Positions 12,601 through 25,697 of a stretch of DNA of 64,000 nt are shown here, piece after piece. Source of the DNA: Malurus cyaneus samueli (lineage: Eukaryota > Chordata > Aves > Passeriformes > Maluridae); contig CM019219.1 in assembly GCA_009741485.1 (NCBI GenBank), positions 3,669,060 to 3,733,059 of the forward strand. The letters are read 5' to 3'. The notes beneath the pieces were generated by a model, which saw only the letters and a program-made list of their open reading frames with translations, did no database searches and was not told where the DNA came from. The translations under genes were made by a program, and so were the position numbers. Each line of letters begins with the position of its first letter. Position 1 is the stretch's first letter.

Positions 12601-15506
12601 AAGAACTCTGCAAGATCCTCTCTAACCCATATCTCTGTACTTCAAAATGTAAAGCAGCTGCATGGACAGAAACATGGCCAGTGAGCAACAGGAGCAGAGG
12701 ACAAAAAAATCTCAACCTCTAAACAACATCTCTGCTCAGGCTCTACCAATTCCATCTCCTGCCTCGGGTCGGGTGATCCCTCTGCTGCTGCTCCAGCCCA
12801 GTGCAGCTCTGGAAGGATTACCACTGACTTCATTTACCTCTCCCATGGTACACCAGTGCTGCTCCAGCTCTCAGAGAAACCAACCATCCCTTCCCTTCCC
12901 ATAGGTGCTGCAGGAATGCCTGGCTCAGGAAGTGCCAGCTCAGCACCACAGTGTGACTGGAAAAGCAAATCCCTGATCTCCAGTGGCATCTCACCAGCTG
13001 GCACCCAGCTGGAGTGCCCACAGCTCTGCCAGGTGAGGAGCAAGGTGCTGAACCTCCCCTCCCCAAGCTCCTGCATTGCTCCTGCACTTGGGAACTTAAA
13101 CAAAGGGATTCGAATTCCTTGCTCATCTTTCCCATCCTTTAGCAACCAAACTCTTTTCACAGCACAATGAGCTGGACTCATTTCTAAGGAGAGCAATGAG
13201 CTGTTATTAACAAGACACTCAGGAAAATGCAGGTTTTTCTACTGAACGAAATCACAGCTCTAAAGGAGCAGGAGTTTGTCAGATAGAACCTGGCTTACAT
13301 TAAGCCCTAAAAACAAGCTGCTTTTATTTAGGAAAACCTAACCATCATGAACATAAATCTAAAGATTCTCACTAACCAAAAGCAAATAAGCTTGAAACAG
13401 AAAGACACAGATTTTCTCAAAGTTTACATTTTTGCCCCAACAGAACCAACAGCCTCAGTTCTTCCTCTCAGAGAGGTTTTCCAAGCATCCATTCATCCCT
13501 TTAATCACTCCTCACAGCAGAGGGAGAGGAGCTGTAGCAAACAATAGTTTGCAGGGACGCAACGAACAAAAAATAGAGCTCTACAGTTCCCTCGAGGTCT
13601 GTCTCAGACATACCCAGTTGCTTCAACCAAAATTCAGTTCACAAGCTTGAACAGTCTGTATTGCAAACTCCAATTTGGTTTCCAGAGCCAAGGAGGGATC
13701 TCACTATCTTGTCTAGCATCACCATCAATGAAAGCTCTCAGGCCAAATCCTGCCTTACAAGAAAATTGAGACCATGCTGGAAACAGGAAACTAATTCAAT
13801 TTTTTTCCCATTAAGCTGGTTCTAATGGGAATACAGAACAGGATATCCACAGCCCCTACTACTAAATAAGAGATGGTGGATCATTTAAGGACCTGAGGGA
13901 AAATGACACCTTTTTTCTCTTAGCTTTTCTATGGTAAAAAACATATTTGCTTGCTTGCTTCTTACAGCAAACCCGCCCACTTTCTCCAAGAGAAAGCAAA
14001 CTGCATTGAATTTCTAGCAGTAACTACAACTCTGCCTCTTGCCACTCAAAATCCTGCTTACCTGGACTACATAAGAAGCTTGTTACATAGCTAAATCCTT
14101 ACAAAGCATCAGAGGTGGAAAAGGAAATGGTACCCAAGACATAAGCAAATACAAAAATTATAGGTTTATGGTCTTAAAACAAAGGACATGCTTGTAACAG
14201 AGAGGACTATTTTTCTGGGTGCTGTAATGATGTTAGAGAAGCATTAAAAGCACCCAGACTATTACCTCTGGAAAAACAGAGACTTGAAGAGCATCTTTGA
14301 TTTAATCTAACAATCAGCTCCTCTGACTGCTGGGTCAAGGAAAGCAAAAAAGCAAATGCAGCCAAGGAAACAGCTCTGCTGGTAAATGACAGCCACAATG
14401 CACGTGCAGGAAATGCCTTTTCATTCATGTTTTTACTGCCTCCCATCAGTTTGTATTTTCCAATTTGCCTGCATGTCACAATACATAATAGATGACAGCA
14501 GCTCCATTACACATGGCATAGGGCACCCCACTCCGTATGGAGAGCTTTAGAGCACACATGGGTTTGCCAGGCGTGCGCTGTGCCTCGTTAATAGAGGGGT
14601 GAGAGAGAGTCTGGGGTCTTTTCATTTTGTTTTCAAGTCTAAACGTGACCTGACTAGCTCCAGTGACAGAAAAAGTGGTTGATGTAACCACCTCTCATAT
14701 CAAAGGGAGCGCTGTCATTGACTTCAGAGATGAGATCCTTTGGGCTCAAATGAGGGAGGCTGGAATAAAAGACAGGGGAGCTTGACAGAAGAATCTCCTC
14801 GTTACTTGTGGTACATCTTAAGTAAAACATGCCCATGGCTTCCAGCAATTCACCCTGTTTAGCAGACAAACCTGGGAGATAGAGCAGCCTCTAATTACTG
14901 ACGGGGATGCTCACTGAAGGCTGTCAGTAAGAGGAAGAAGAAAACAAATTTATGTTTCTACAGAATAAGCTGACAATAGGCAGAACTACCTGTCAAGGGA
15001 ATAAATCAGACTAAATATCAATTCAGTAACCACAGCTTCCCCTCCTCCCAAGACCCAAATTCTTTTCAAATTTTCCATTTATATATATCTCACTCTTCCA
15101 TGAATATGTATTTGGATCATTTTCTTATGTCTGAGCATATAAAACCAGACAAATATTTTACCAGAGTAATTTCTTTCAAACTTTTAAAAACCACACAAGG
15201 GATTCTTCCAGTTTTACAAGATAAAACAAAAAAAATGTGGGGGCAAGCAATGGCTGTGTTTTTACACATATGCAGAGAAAACTTTTATAAATACATGAGT
15301 CTATAGACCCTTACACACAGAAAACAGCTCACATCTCCTGTGCAGAAGGCTGAGAGTATCCAGTTCAAATTTTTGTGAGTCTTTCCAGTAACCAACAAAC
15401 AAAAGAAAAGACCATGCAGCAGAAGAAACATTTCAAAACAACCCAGCAGGGCACCAACATCTTGGCCTGCTACCAATGATCAGTGACATTCAATTTCTTT
15501 CTTGGA

Positions 15507-15574
15507 GCCTGCTCCAGCTCCCACTGAAGTCAGTGGGCATTTCACGATCAACTTCAGTGGGAGCTGGCTCAGGC
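15507..15574 (+). repeat. Strong hairpin, 24-bp arms
   Basis: Arm 15507-15530 (GCCTGCTCCAGCTCCCACTG plus AAGT) pairs with 15551-15574 at 22 of 24 positions across a 20-base loop. The 5' arm and loop also contain a nested palindrome CCCACTGAAGTCAGTGGG. No flanking transposon features were recognised. Confidence 0.8.
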
Positions 15575-18500
15575 TTCAGTCATTTTCCTCTTGGATTGGC
15601 AAGGGATGCAAATGTTAGAGACGCAGCACGCAGAGCTCCTGGTGGGAGGAAATAACACATCAGCAGCCCTTTGGCTGATCAAGAAATGGGCACTGAATGT
15701 AAATCCTGCCCAGTTGCTGCAAGGACAGCAACCATAATGCCCCACAAAAGCAAGGTGTGGTTCGTGCTCAGGGGAAAAGAATCCTTCCCAACGGAGAGAA
15801 AATATGATTCAGAGGTGCCTAAGCTGCCTAAGAGCTCCCAGCATTCAAAACCCCAGCGTTTTCAGTTTCCTAATACTTAAAAAGCATTACCAAGATAAAG
15901 AAATATATTGCTATTACAAATAAAAGCACTAAATATGAAGGTGGTAGCACTCAGCAAGCTGATTTCTGTTCACACCCTCAGCGGGGCAGACCTGGCACCT
16001 CAGACAGCGCACACAAGGACACAGCCAGCAGATGTGTGTGTGCACCCAACAAATCCGTGCACACTGAGCATCATCTCACTGTCACTGGCTTTTATTTCAG
16101 CAGAGCCGACTCCTATTATCTGATGGAAACGTGGCCCCGATTGAGCTCAATCTGTGACCACCAGGGTGCCTGCTGCGATTTGCAAAGCACATGACAGCGC
16201 TCATAACGTCAACGGGTGAGGGCTGAACCACCCCACTTTCATCTGCAGTTAACTTTTATTGTCAGGGGCTTCCCTTGGGCTTTCCTTTTTTTATCATTCC
16301 AAATTGACTTTTCTTTTTTTCTTTAAATAAAAGGGCAATTGTCTGCTGCCAGTGAGTGCTAACAATCCACAATGAGCAACAGAATACCCCAGGCTGTCAG
16401 TACCAATGGTGGGTTTATTGCAAACACTTTCATCCTGGCTGAAACAAATTTACATTAAAATTGGGAATTTGGCAAACACATGCAAAAAGGGCATATTTAA
16501 TCATAGATACACTCTAAAATCTTAACCTAGACCTCTTTTCAGCATTGATTCTACCATCAATTTACTTCTACAACTTTCCCTAGTGTTTAATCAAGTCCAT
16601 CATACCATACTTGGGAGGAAATTTGCAAGCAGCAGCTGTTTAAGGAATTTGTTTGCCTCTGTCCTTTCTTCTACCCTATTCTACTCCAGTAATGATTCCT
16701 GATTGACACCACCCTAATCTAATGAACTCAGGGCAGGCAAATCCAACCCTGCTCTCCCTTAGTGGAGCAGCTCTCCTTTGGGCAATCAGCCTCTGCTGAT
16801 GGCAGAAATGATGACTTCAAGGATGCTCTAACCGTGTGGGCAGCTGCCCAGCTTGCCTGGGACATGGCCAGATGTTTCTGCCTCTGAGCCATCACTGCCA
16901 TTAAGGAATTTGCTTATGTGTGCAAAGCAAGTTAAATGCAACCTCATTGAAAAGGCACTGGTAAAAGTTACAGTGATTAGAGCATAAAGACAAAACCTCA
17001 GACCAGAACTGATGACCATGACATCCTATGAGGATGTTCTTGTTTCATAAAACAAGCCCGTGTTTTCTCAAGGATAAAGAAACACCTCCATTTTTATCTC
17101 GTTTTAAAGAATATTTAGTTGAAGAAAAAACAGCTCAATCTTTTGGCGATTTATTACAAGATTAGTAATACCTTCCACAAACCCCTCCCAAGGACATCAA
17201 CAGTTACTGAATGATGCCAGTGCTCAAAGTGGATCTGTTGATTATGTCAGGCCTTAAAAGATCATCTTGAAACCCCACAGGAATGACTTAATGCAAAAGA
17301 TGAGTGTGCTGATATATAAAAGGAGTCACTGAGAGAGATGATGATATAATTTACTCAAGTGCCTCCAAAATGTATAAATATATTCATATACACCTTGATC
17401 AGTATGTTCTTCCAGCAGAATGCATTCTTAAAAGGCTGTGAAAATGAGAGCCAAAAAACCCTGAATGCTGTTTTAGCAATGTCTTTTATTGCCCAGTCTT
17501 TGCATCACTGTTAAAAAAAATCAACAGTTTGTGCAGATGAAAATGTAATTTATAGTGCTTTAAAGACAATGAGGCATCGGTTTATTCTACCATATTATTA
17601 AAATAGATGCTGTTTATAGGAATGTCAAATGGAACTATGTAGAAAAAAAAATCTTAATTGCCGAAGCTACGCATCAAAAGAACAAAGGATGCAGAAATGT
17701 TGCTAGGCCTGTATCTTACAAATATAACAAGACACAATCAAGCAAAGCTATCTGCTGATATACTGGAATATGACAATAGGGAGCATATACCTACTTGTAA
17801 GGCCTATTATAGAGGCAAAACTATCAGTTACTGCTCTATCATTCCCCAATGGCTCGGAAGCACTTATCTCAAACACACAAATGATGCCTCAATCATAATC
17901 AGAGCTACCTTAACAAGCAGACATTACATTAAATTTGAGAGACCTGTATGAGGTTAGTTTCCAGACCAGCCCTAGTGGATAAATACCTAAAACTTACCAA
18001 AATACACATTCAGTAACGAACGCAGCAGTCAGACATGTTAAGATAAATGTGATTTATATAACTGTAATGACAAAAAGAGACAAGGCAATTCTTCTAAATT
18101 CCATTCAGAGGCAAGGACCATGCTCTAGCATTCCAGCTTAGCAGTGTGGGGTGGAGGGTTAAGGAGAAAAGACTGTTGGCTAAGTAAACTGATAAATCCT
18201 CTACCAATAAACCACAAAATCCTATTTACAAATAGGAAATGATACTGCTATTCCTGCATGCACATCCATGTTTGTGCACTTTCATATACGACTTAACCAC
18301 CAAAAAAAGTGCTAACTCGCTCTGAACAAGCAGGAATTGTCTGCTTTTCCCTCCCCAACCCAGCAAATCCTTCCATGCTGGCCTTCAGTAGGGAGAGACC
18401 TAAGAACACCTTGCTCACGATTCACCGGAGGAAATAACACCGTGACAGGGATGGATGCTGACTGACAAGGATGATGTGACCTGAAAAACAGCATCTCCGT

Positions 18501-18845
18501 GCAGAGAGAAAAGCCCAAAGAAACCCTGTAAAAACCGCAGCGAAACGGAGCCCCACGCTGCGCATCCTAAACCGCAAACACAGAGGTGGTGGGTTTGGGA
18601 AAGGGGGAAAGGGCTGGCTTTTTGTTCGCTGGGAACGGTCATTGTGTTTGACTGATTATGCACCCCAAACACGGCAAGACAAGGCATACGGTTCCCAGGC
18701 AGTGCCGCACACACGCGGACCGAGCCGCCCGGCTCTCACCCACACCCAGCCGAGCCCCGGCTCTGCCCCAACACCGCCCGAACAAAGGCCCCGACAGCCG
18801 GGACAGCGCCGGCCAGCGGCCCCCGGCCGAGGCACCCGCACTTAC

Positions 18846-18913
18846 ATGGCCTCGGAGGGCTCCCGGAGCAGGCCGGCTGCCTGCGCCTGCTGCAGGGACT
18901 GCGAGCCGCCCAT
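18846..18913 (-). CDS. TACC2: TACC2 short-isoform alternative first coding exon
   Basis: From the ATG at 18913 the minus strand encodes MGGSQSLQQAQAAGLLREPS then EA, and the last two bases AT complete a Met codon with the downstream exon. The donor AT|GTAAGTGCG at 18846/18845 is a perfect GTAAGT. I recall a mammalian TACC2 isoform starting MGGSQSLQPAPASDL and ending this exon at EAM before SSDSEEAF; the bird exon matches at both ends and in phase. The exon sits in a CpG-rich block, as expected for an independent promoter inside the long-isoform intron. The product lacks the giant exon but keeps the conserved motif and all downstream C-terminal regions. The 5' UTR extends to higher coordinates by an unknown amount. 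Confidence 0.92.
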
Positions 18914-18981
18914 CCTCAGCGCGCCCTGGGCTCGGAGCGAGGCGGGAGCAAGGCCGGCTTCCTGCGGGATCGCAGCGGCGA

Positions 18982-19028
18982 GCGGCCCCGGCGGCTGTGG
19001 CGGCCCCGGCGGCTGTGGCGGCCCCGGC
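18982..19028 (+). repeat. 18-bp GC-rich tandem repeat in CpG island
   Basis: About 2.6 copies of GCGGCCCCGGCGGCTGTG. In the likely 5' UTR or promoter of the short TACC2 transcript. Confidence 0.8.
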
Positions 19029-19176
19029 TCGGGAGAGGCGGCGGTGCTGCAGTGCAGATGGGAACAGCTGCTCGCATCAGTGGCAGCACGAGCAGCAACA
19101 CTTCGGCAGCTCCTCTTCTCTGAACTCCTGCCAGTTTTGGTGGTGGGTTGCTGTTCGTTCGGGTTGCTGGTTTGTG

Positions 19177-19195
19177 GTTTTTTTTTTTTTTTTTT
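19177..19195 (+). repeat. Poly(T) run at CpG-island edge
   Basis: Uninterrupted T tract marking the upstream edge of the short-isoform CpG island; an A-rich tract follows at 19380-19430. Confidence 0.85.
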
Positions 19196-19439
19196 CTCTC
19201 CTGTTCCAGTTATGAATCGGTTTAATTAAGTATACCAATGGTCAAAATAGCCGTGCCGAAACAGATCCGGAGTCCTGGAGTCCAGGAGTTGCATCAAAAT
19301 GCTTGAAGATCATCGTGGCACGATTACAGCGGCCGGTGCAGGCGCTCGGAACACGGGGCTATTGGCATGGAAACCGGCTTAAAAAAAATAAAAATTAAAA
19401 AAAAAAAAATAAAAAAGAAGAAGAAGAACAGCAGACCCT

Positions 19440-19560
19440 CCCTTTAAGCACACATTGTCAGCTACCGTGGCTCTCTAAGGACCTCCAGGCAGGACCATTA
19501 TATGGCGTTGACTCAGCTGATTTGAAATGCAAATGCTCGTGTGCACCGGGTGCCGCGCAT
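19440..19560. promoter_or_regulatory. Cluster of factor-site-like motifs upstream of the short-isoform promoter
   Basis: About 600 bp upstream (minus-strand sense) of the short-isoform ATG lie a TGACTCAGC motif (19509-19517, AP-1/NF-E2 type), an exact octamer ATGCAAAT (19527-19534) and a CArG-like CCATTATATGG (19495-19505, one A/T too long). The motifs are packed into 40 bp beside the CpG island, so a proximal enhancer is plausible. Each single motif would occur by chance elsewhere. Confidence 0.4.
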
Positions 19561-21425
19561 ACATTTCCCCCTCAGAGCTGACAAGTTGTGCACATCGGGA
19601 CGCCGGCACACGGGACTAACAAGCAGAACGGCCGCTTTCTCCTCCTTTCGCAGGCGAGCTCATCCCTCTTGCGAAAAAATAAATGGAATCTTCCATGAGG
19701 AACGTAGGGAGAATATCATGAGCAGCCAAGGTAAACAAGGCAATGTGGGAGCAGACCAGCAGCTCCATCCAGTACTGGGGCACTTTAACCATTTTGCTTC
19801 TGCCTGCACACACCCCCTTGCTGGACAGCGAGCTGGGGATGCTCATCATCTCATAGGGATAGGGAGGACCTTCAAACCCAGAAATTACAGCACTCCAAAC
19901 CCTACAAACAAGCTTATCCTTATGCCACCATGAAGGTACTGGGGCAGTGCGAGTTCAGATGCTGATAAACTGGGCACCATTGCTCTCCACATCCCCATCT
20001 TTGGCAAAAAACATGATTCAAGCCGTGTTTCACATCATGAAAGGAGCAAAAATTAAAAAAAAAAAAATTCAGTTGCACCCCTGCCTGCACCGGGAATTAA
20101 ACTCCAGGGATACAAATGGCTGGAAGCTATGTAACAATTCTGGATACATCTCAGGGCAGAGGGGTCAAAAGGATCAGATAAATTTAACAGGAATATTAAA
20201 ATGTACTGACATCCAAGCACCTATCACAGCACAGCTTTTATGCTCTAGTGGAGGCCTCATTAGGCTCACACTTTAAACAGTTTGAGGGTTTTTTTCTCTG
20301 CTTGCATAAAGGAGAACCCAGTTGGGTTTGTCTGCTTTACAGGAACAACTGCTGAATACATGTGCAAGGCTCTGGCTCTCTGGGTGTGCCCTCAATAAAT
20401 TGTTCTTGAGGTAAGAGGAAACAAGGATGTTTAGTGAACACGAAGCACTTTTCCCTTCCAGAGGCTGCCTAAAATTAAATTCTGTTTTCTGTTTTGCCAT
20501 TTATCAAAATAAATGGCATTTTCCTTTTCTCTACTTCTCTTAAACTATGGAGGAAAGCCTGCGAGCCAGCACTTTGTTCAGCCACAAACTTACAAGCAAG
20601 TTGTAATTTTGGGGTTGTTTTGTTTCTGATAAAAGCCAAACCCTCATTTCTAGCATCTCACTGCTCAAGACCGCCAGGGAAGCAGCAGAACTGCCTCACT
20701 CAGGGACTGAGCTCCAGAATTTCTGGAGCAAGGTTGGGTGCCTGAGCCACAGCTGACCCCCAAACACTGCAGCAGTGCCCAGCTCTAATCCTCCCCTGCC
20801 AAAGCTCCCCCCTCTGTATTTACTATTCACAAGTAAGAAAAGTGAAAGTGAAGAAAGTGTGTGAAACAGTCCCACAATCTCTTTGGCAGTAGATCTGCAA
20901 TGGTTAATAACTCCAGGATTTCCATCCAATATGGGAAATCAATGGTACCAGCCAACAGGCTAAAATGACATGTCTGTACCCAAAATCCCCATCAGGCTGA
21001 GCTTACAGCTTCACTTCTGTGTGTGGTACTCCACTGAGCTACAGAGGACTGGTCTGTGAATATCACAACAGCTCCCTGCTGGATTTCATTTGAGACAGTG
21101 AAAAGGAAGACTCAGAGAAAAGAAAAGCCCGTAGAAAGGCAAGTACCGTGTTAAGCAAAGCCCAGCCAGGCACCTGGAAGCCAAGAGGAAGAACACAGGC
21201 ACTGTTTGTTCTGACAGTGAGGAAAACAGGGACACTGCCCTGACAGTGAGAAAATCAGGGACACTCCTAACAAGTGAAAAGAGTACTCTTAAAATGCCTG
21301 TGTCAACTCCTTCAAGTTTCACATGTACATTTACTAAATAAACAAAGGCCCAATAAAAGAAGGCTTGGATTGAATCCTATTCTGAGGCAGCATGGTCCTT
21401 TCAAGAGCTGTATCATGGAGAAAGC

Positions 21426-21517
21426 TTTTTTTTTTTTTTCAATTCCTCGATGTTTCTATGCAACAAACACTGAAATTGCACTGGAAATGCAGGTTTTGGC
21501 AACCTGCAGGATCTGGG
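21426..21517 (+). repeat. 92-bp direct duplication, copy 1
   Basis: A T14 run followed by CAATTCCTCGATGTTTCTAT and on to GGATCTGGG. Identical sequence is repeated after the single N at 21518. Confidence 0.95.
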
Positions 21518-21518
21518 N

Positions 21519-21610
21519 TTTTTTTTTTTTTTCAATTCCTCGATGTTTCTATGCAACAAACACTGAAATTGCACTGGAAATGCAGGTTTTGGCAACCTGC
21601 AGGATCTGGG
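21519..21610 (+). repeat. 92-bp direct duplication, copy 2
   Basis: Exact second copy of 21426-21517, starting directly after the N at 21518, then continuing into unique sequence. Confidence 0.95.
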
Positions 21611-22751
21611 CTTCAGCCTTTTGAGCCCAGCTGTGGCCCTGGTCACTTCGTATGTTCTGTCTGAGTTACAGGGGGCTCGGGGTTATGGTGAGGGGTGTCA
21701 CAGACCAGGCATTGCCTCCCTCTCTCCCCAATTCCTGTGCAGAGCTGAGAGATCCACTGGAAGACAGCCCACTGCCTCTGAGCTGCTCTTGCTCATAAAG
21801 GAGACAGGATTTCACTCTTCCCTTTGATAAATAACCATCCAAGCAGCTCAGCCACAGCAACACAAACTCCCGATGACCACAGTCTTTCAGACACAGGTGT
21901 GCTGTAACTGAGCCTTGGTTTGGAGAGTTTGCCGCCTATGGGATGCAATAACAAATGCTAAACTGATGGCTCTGGCCAAGAAGCCAAACTGCAAATTCAC
22001 CTCTGATTTGGCCATAAAATGAGTTATACCACAAAGCTATAGCCCATCCTGACTGGTAAGAAATGCTCAGATGAGAGGGGAGCTCTCCCTCTCCTGCCTG
22101 GCCCCAGTTCACCCTTTAGGCCTGCCAAGAAGCATCAACTTAGTACTAAATTTAGTGCTGGCTTTTAAAAACACAAGAACTGTGTTGACACTCGGAGTAC
22201 ATTTTGTAAGATGTACTTCGCTGGAACCTGAAAAACACACAGATGTAGCTCAAAAAGAAAAAAAAAATTAAAAAGAAAAAAAATCTCACTGAGGCTTCAA
22301 AGGACTTAAGGATGCCCCAGGCACTTCAGCCCAGGGATTAAAAGCCATGTAACAACTTATTGTGATCCCACTGCTGAAAAGACTATTTAAGTATTCAGTA
22401 CCATCCTTTGAAATTAATCATCTTCTCTTTCTGTCTCTTTCACCCATTTAAGTAAGAGCCATATTTTGGCCTCCACTAAATTAATGTTTTACTGAAACTG
22501 AATGTCCACTGATTAGTTGTTTAAAACACTGTACAGACCCCTAAATATTTGGTCTTATTCCATTTCATGTTTATATATAAATTCAAACTTGGGTCACTTG
22601 CACCCAATTCGAAATTTTTTGGCTTCTATCAAAAAAACAATGCTGAGCAGTACCCTGATAAAGTTCAAGACAGCAAAATTTATGTTCTGTTTCTTTGCTC
22701 TGGGTTTCAGCACCCATCGTGCCAGGCATTTACACAAATTACAAATATGGC

Positions 22752-22770
22752 CACACATACACACACACAC
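22752..22770 (+). repeat. (CA)n microsatellite
   Basis: Short ACACACAC run interrupted once by a T. Confidence 0.8.
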
Positions 22771-25697
22771 AGAAACATCAAAGAGCCTGCTGAAAGGAAA
22801 GCCTCCTTCACACATCTATGCCCTTGGGAAGGAATTGGTGAATGTTAATCTATTCCTCCTAGCTGCAATGCATTATTGAGGTACTGTGCAGAAACGAGCA
22901 CCATATACAACAAAATGCAAAGACAGAGCAAAACCGAATATCCCAATCAAAAAGGGGTTTCTGTGGTGTCTGAACGCTGCTCCCACAGCTCTAAGGAACA
23001 GTACTGCTGACAAAAAAAACCAAACAAAATATGGAGAAATGTTTAAAAAAACAGATTATTGTTTAAACATAATTCCCCCCCTCAATAATTTATATACATA
23101 TATATTTAGATGATACTGCCTTTGGAACCCAAAGCCTTGAATGCAGCCTGGGAAGATGTTTTCACCCCGAAGCCTCCTTTATCTGTCAGCTGCCTGGTAT
23201 CAAAGAGCTCATGGCAAGGCTATCCACAGTATCCACATGTACATATTCCTGTGCTTCTTTGCTCACTGTGCATTTTGTCAGTCCTGGGAGACCTTTATTT
23301 CCTTTTGCTGTTTTTTTTCTGCAAACCAAACTTCCTTGCTCCTGTAGCCAGACTTTTGCTCCTTAGCCTCACTTCCCTCTCTGAAGAGCGCAAGAGAGGA
23401 TGTATCCTATAATTTCCACTTCCCTAGAAGTCATTTAAAATTCCTCCCCAAGGAGTTGAAGCTGCTGCTGGAACACTACAAGGCTTTTACCACTCCTCGC
23501 TTTCACGTTTTCTTTCTAACCTAAACCCTGTGTCATGCCCAGAGATGTGCCACAAGGAATCTCCGTGACACCACACTGATTTTTTTTTTTTTTCCCCCAG
23601 CCAGGTCACTCCATGACCTAGCTGATCACCTGCACTGCTGTGGGACAGGGACAACATTTAACACTGCTGCTGTCATTGTCTCCTTCAGAAAGTCACAGCC
23701 AAGCACAGAAACCCCAACCAAACCCCTCTTCAATCTTTGTCTCCAGAGGTGTGATTCCTTTTTTTTTTTTTTTGCTGTAGGGAATAGAAGAAAATTAACT
23801 CTATTCCAGCCAAAACTAGGACACCACAGTATGGTATGTAAGCAGACCATAATTTAGAATTTAAAATCTTTATTCTTTTGAAATGTGATAAGCCAAAGAG
23901 GGAACCTAACCAAGCTACCTCCTGAAGGGTCAAGCTGTGACCTCTTACTACTATCAGGTAGCAGGAGCAGTGAGAGAAAAGCAAATTTCTTTCTTTCTCT
24001 CCCTTAATTTTTATGAGCACCTTTGTGCTGCAGATAAAACAAGTATGAAAAGTCAGCTGAAATACAAAACAAATGTACCCCATTTTGGTTTACTGGCAAA
24101 AACCAGTGTAAGGTTAAACACAATTTTAATGTCTATCCTTTAGCAGTGCTTAATAAACAGACACGTACTGCAGTTTATGGCCATGGTATGATTAAGATAT
24201 TATTATGGTCTATAATTAGCCATTTAAAGATACATTCACTCCATCCTTCTACAATCCAGTTATACTTAACTTATCCCATTCCAGTACAGATAAATCAGAA
24301 ATTCAGGGAGAATAACAGACCTTCAGGTTGAAACCATGGGTTTGTTGGTTTTGTGGTTTTTTTTGTTAGCTGTAGGTTTCAGGTTCCTTTTTCTGAGATA
24401 TCATCTGAGAGTGGGGCACTGATTCACAACTGGAGAGCGTAAATGAAATCTGAGCAGTAAAATAATTACAGAGTGTTAAAGCAGTGGGATATTTTTCAAT
24501 ATGGTTTTCAAGGAAAACAGAACCAATTTGTTCAATCACCTCTGTGCCAATCCCTTGGCACAACACAGCCCTATCCCTGTCACTTGGATACAAAATTATA
24601 CATCACAAAATAACACAAGGAGATCCTAGGTGTAAGGCTTCACAGATTTAACTCGTCCTTACAGATCAAATACTTTGATAGACACACTGTCTGCTCCACC
24701 ACTTAGCTAGATTAACACAGTGTGAGGGCTTTATTTGCATTGATACACTCTCCATGAAAACACACAATGTCTCCGAGATTTGAGCCTGAGCACACTGACA
24801 GAATTCCCATCTGTAATTCCAAAAAAATAGGAGTGACCAGTGATGATGCAGCCAGGATGGACATGCAGCTGACAAGAAACAAACATTAGAGTGGGTTTCA
24901 AATAAAAACAAAAATAAGACAAAAATGTAAATAATTGTGCCCCCTCCCCACTGATCACTGGTTGCTAAGGTCACTGCTTAATCTAAATTGCAAGGGAGAT
25001 TAATGGCATTAAGAGTTATGAATAACCAAGATGTCTGCTTAGTTATTGAAATGTCCAGCATGGGAAACCCGGAGGAAAGATAACAAAAGGGGCCCTGCTC
25101 GGGGGCTGGGGGGCTCCAGGCTTTCAGAGGCCGGCAGTGAATCACGGTCAGTACGTGAGAACTGCACACCCCACAAGATTCCACGTCCAAAAGCCCCCTG
25201 TGAAATGAAGGAGCCATACAAAGAGGGAGATTAGGGCTGAGCACAGCCCTGAGTGTGGGTGCTGCTTTCTGTCCTTGCCCTGAATCTGTGGGATAACCCC
25301 ATGGAACAGGGCTCCGCTTCACACAGCCCTACAGAGTTTAGGGTCAGGGCAGCCAAACCCCTGTGCAAAGCTCACACCTCATTCCATGCAGCCTCTGCTT
25401 TCTCACCCGCTCCTTTGCCTTCCCCTCCTGCCAAGGCACCGACACCTCAATTTCACATTTTGGGCTGTATCATGATGCTGCTCTAAGAGCCAGCCCTGAA
25501 ATCTTTGGATTACAAACGAAACTTTCAACTCCTGTTTTCCAAATTTCTGGCCTGGGTTTCAGACTGGGACCACAAACATCACCACACCAAAGGAGGGTGT
25601 TTGTTCTGCTGCTGAACACGGCTCTGCAGACCATGTCCACGAGCCAAATGCCCAAATTCCTGATATTTCCCAATATCAGGATTGCAGAAAGCACCAT

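Larger units (their letters stand above)
2177..18600 (-). other. TACC2 intron, 3' portion
   Basis: Intron between the short-isoform first exon and the SSDSEEAF exon. It holds two CR1 fragments, homopolymer runs and one strong hairpin (listed separately). The rest is AT-rich single-copy-looking sequence without exon candidates. The stretch at about 17100-18060 is unusually AT-rich and repeat-free. Confidence 0.75.
18620..19120 (-). promoter_or_regulatory. CpG island / internal promoter of short TACC2
   Basis: The block is GC-rich and dense in CG dinucleotides, unlike the AT-rich intron on both sides, and surrounds the short-isoform start codon at 18913. It contains an 18-bp GC-rich tandem motif near 18982-19028. 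No clear TATA box is visible close to the ATG, so a dispersed CpG-type start is likely. Exact transcription start cannot be read from sequence. Confidence 0.8.

Noticed and set aside
18642..19229. 195- and 185-codon plus-strand frames in the first CpG island
   Set aside because: Same GC effect; the supported coding exon is on the minus strand at 18846-18913.
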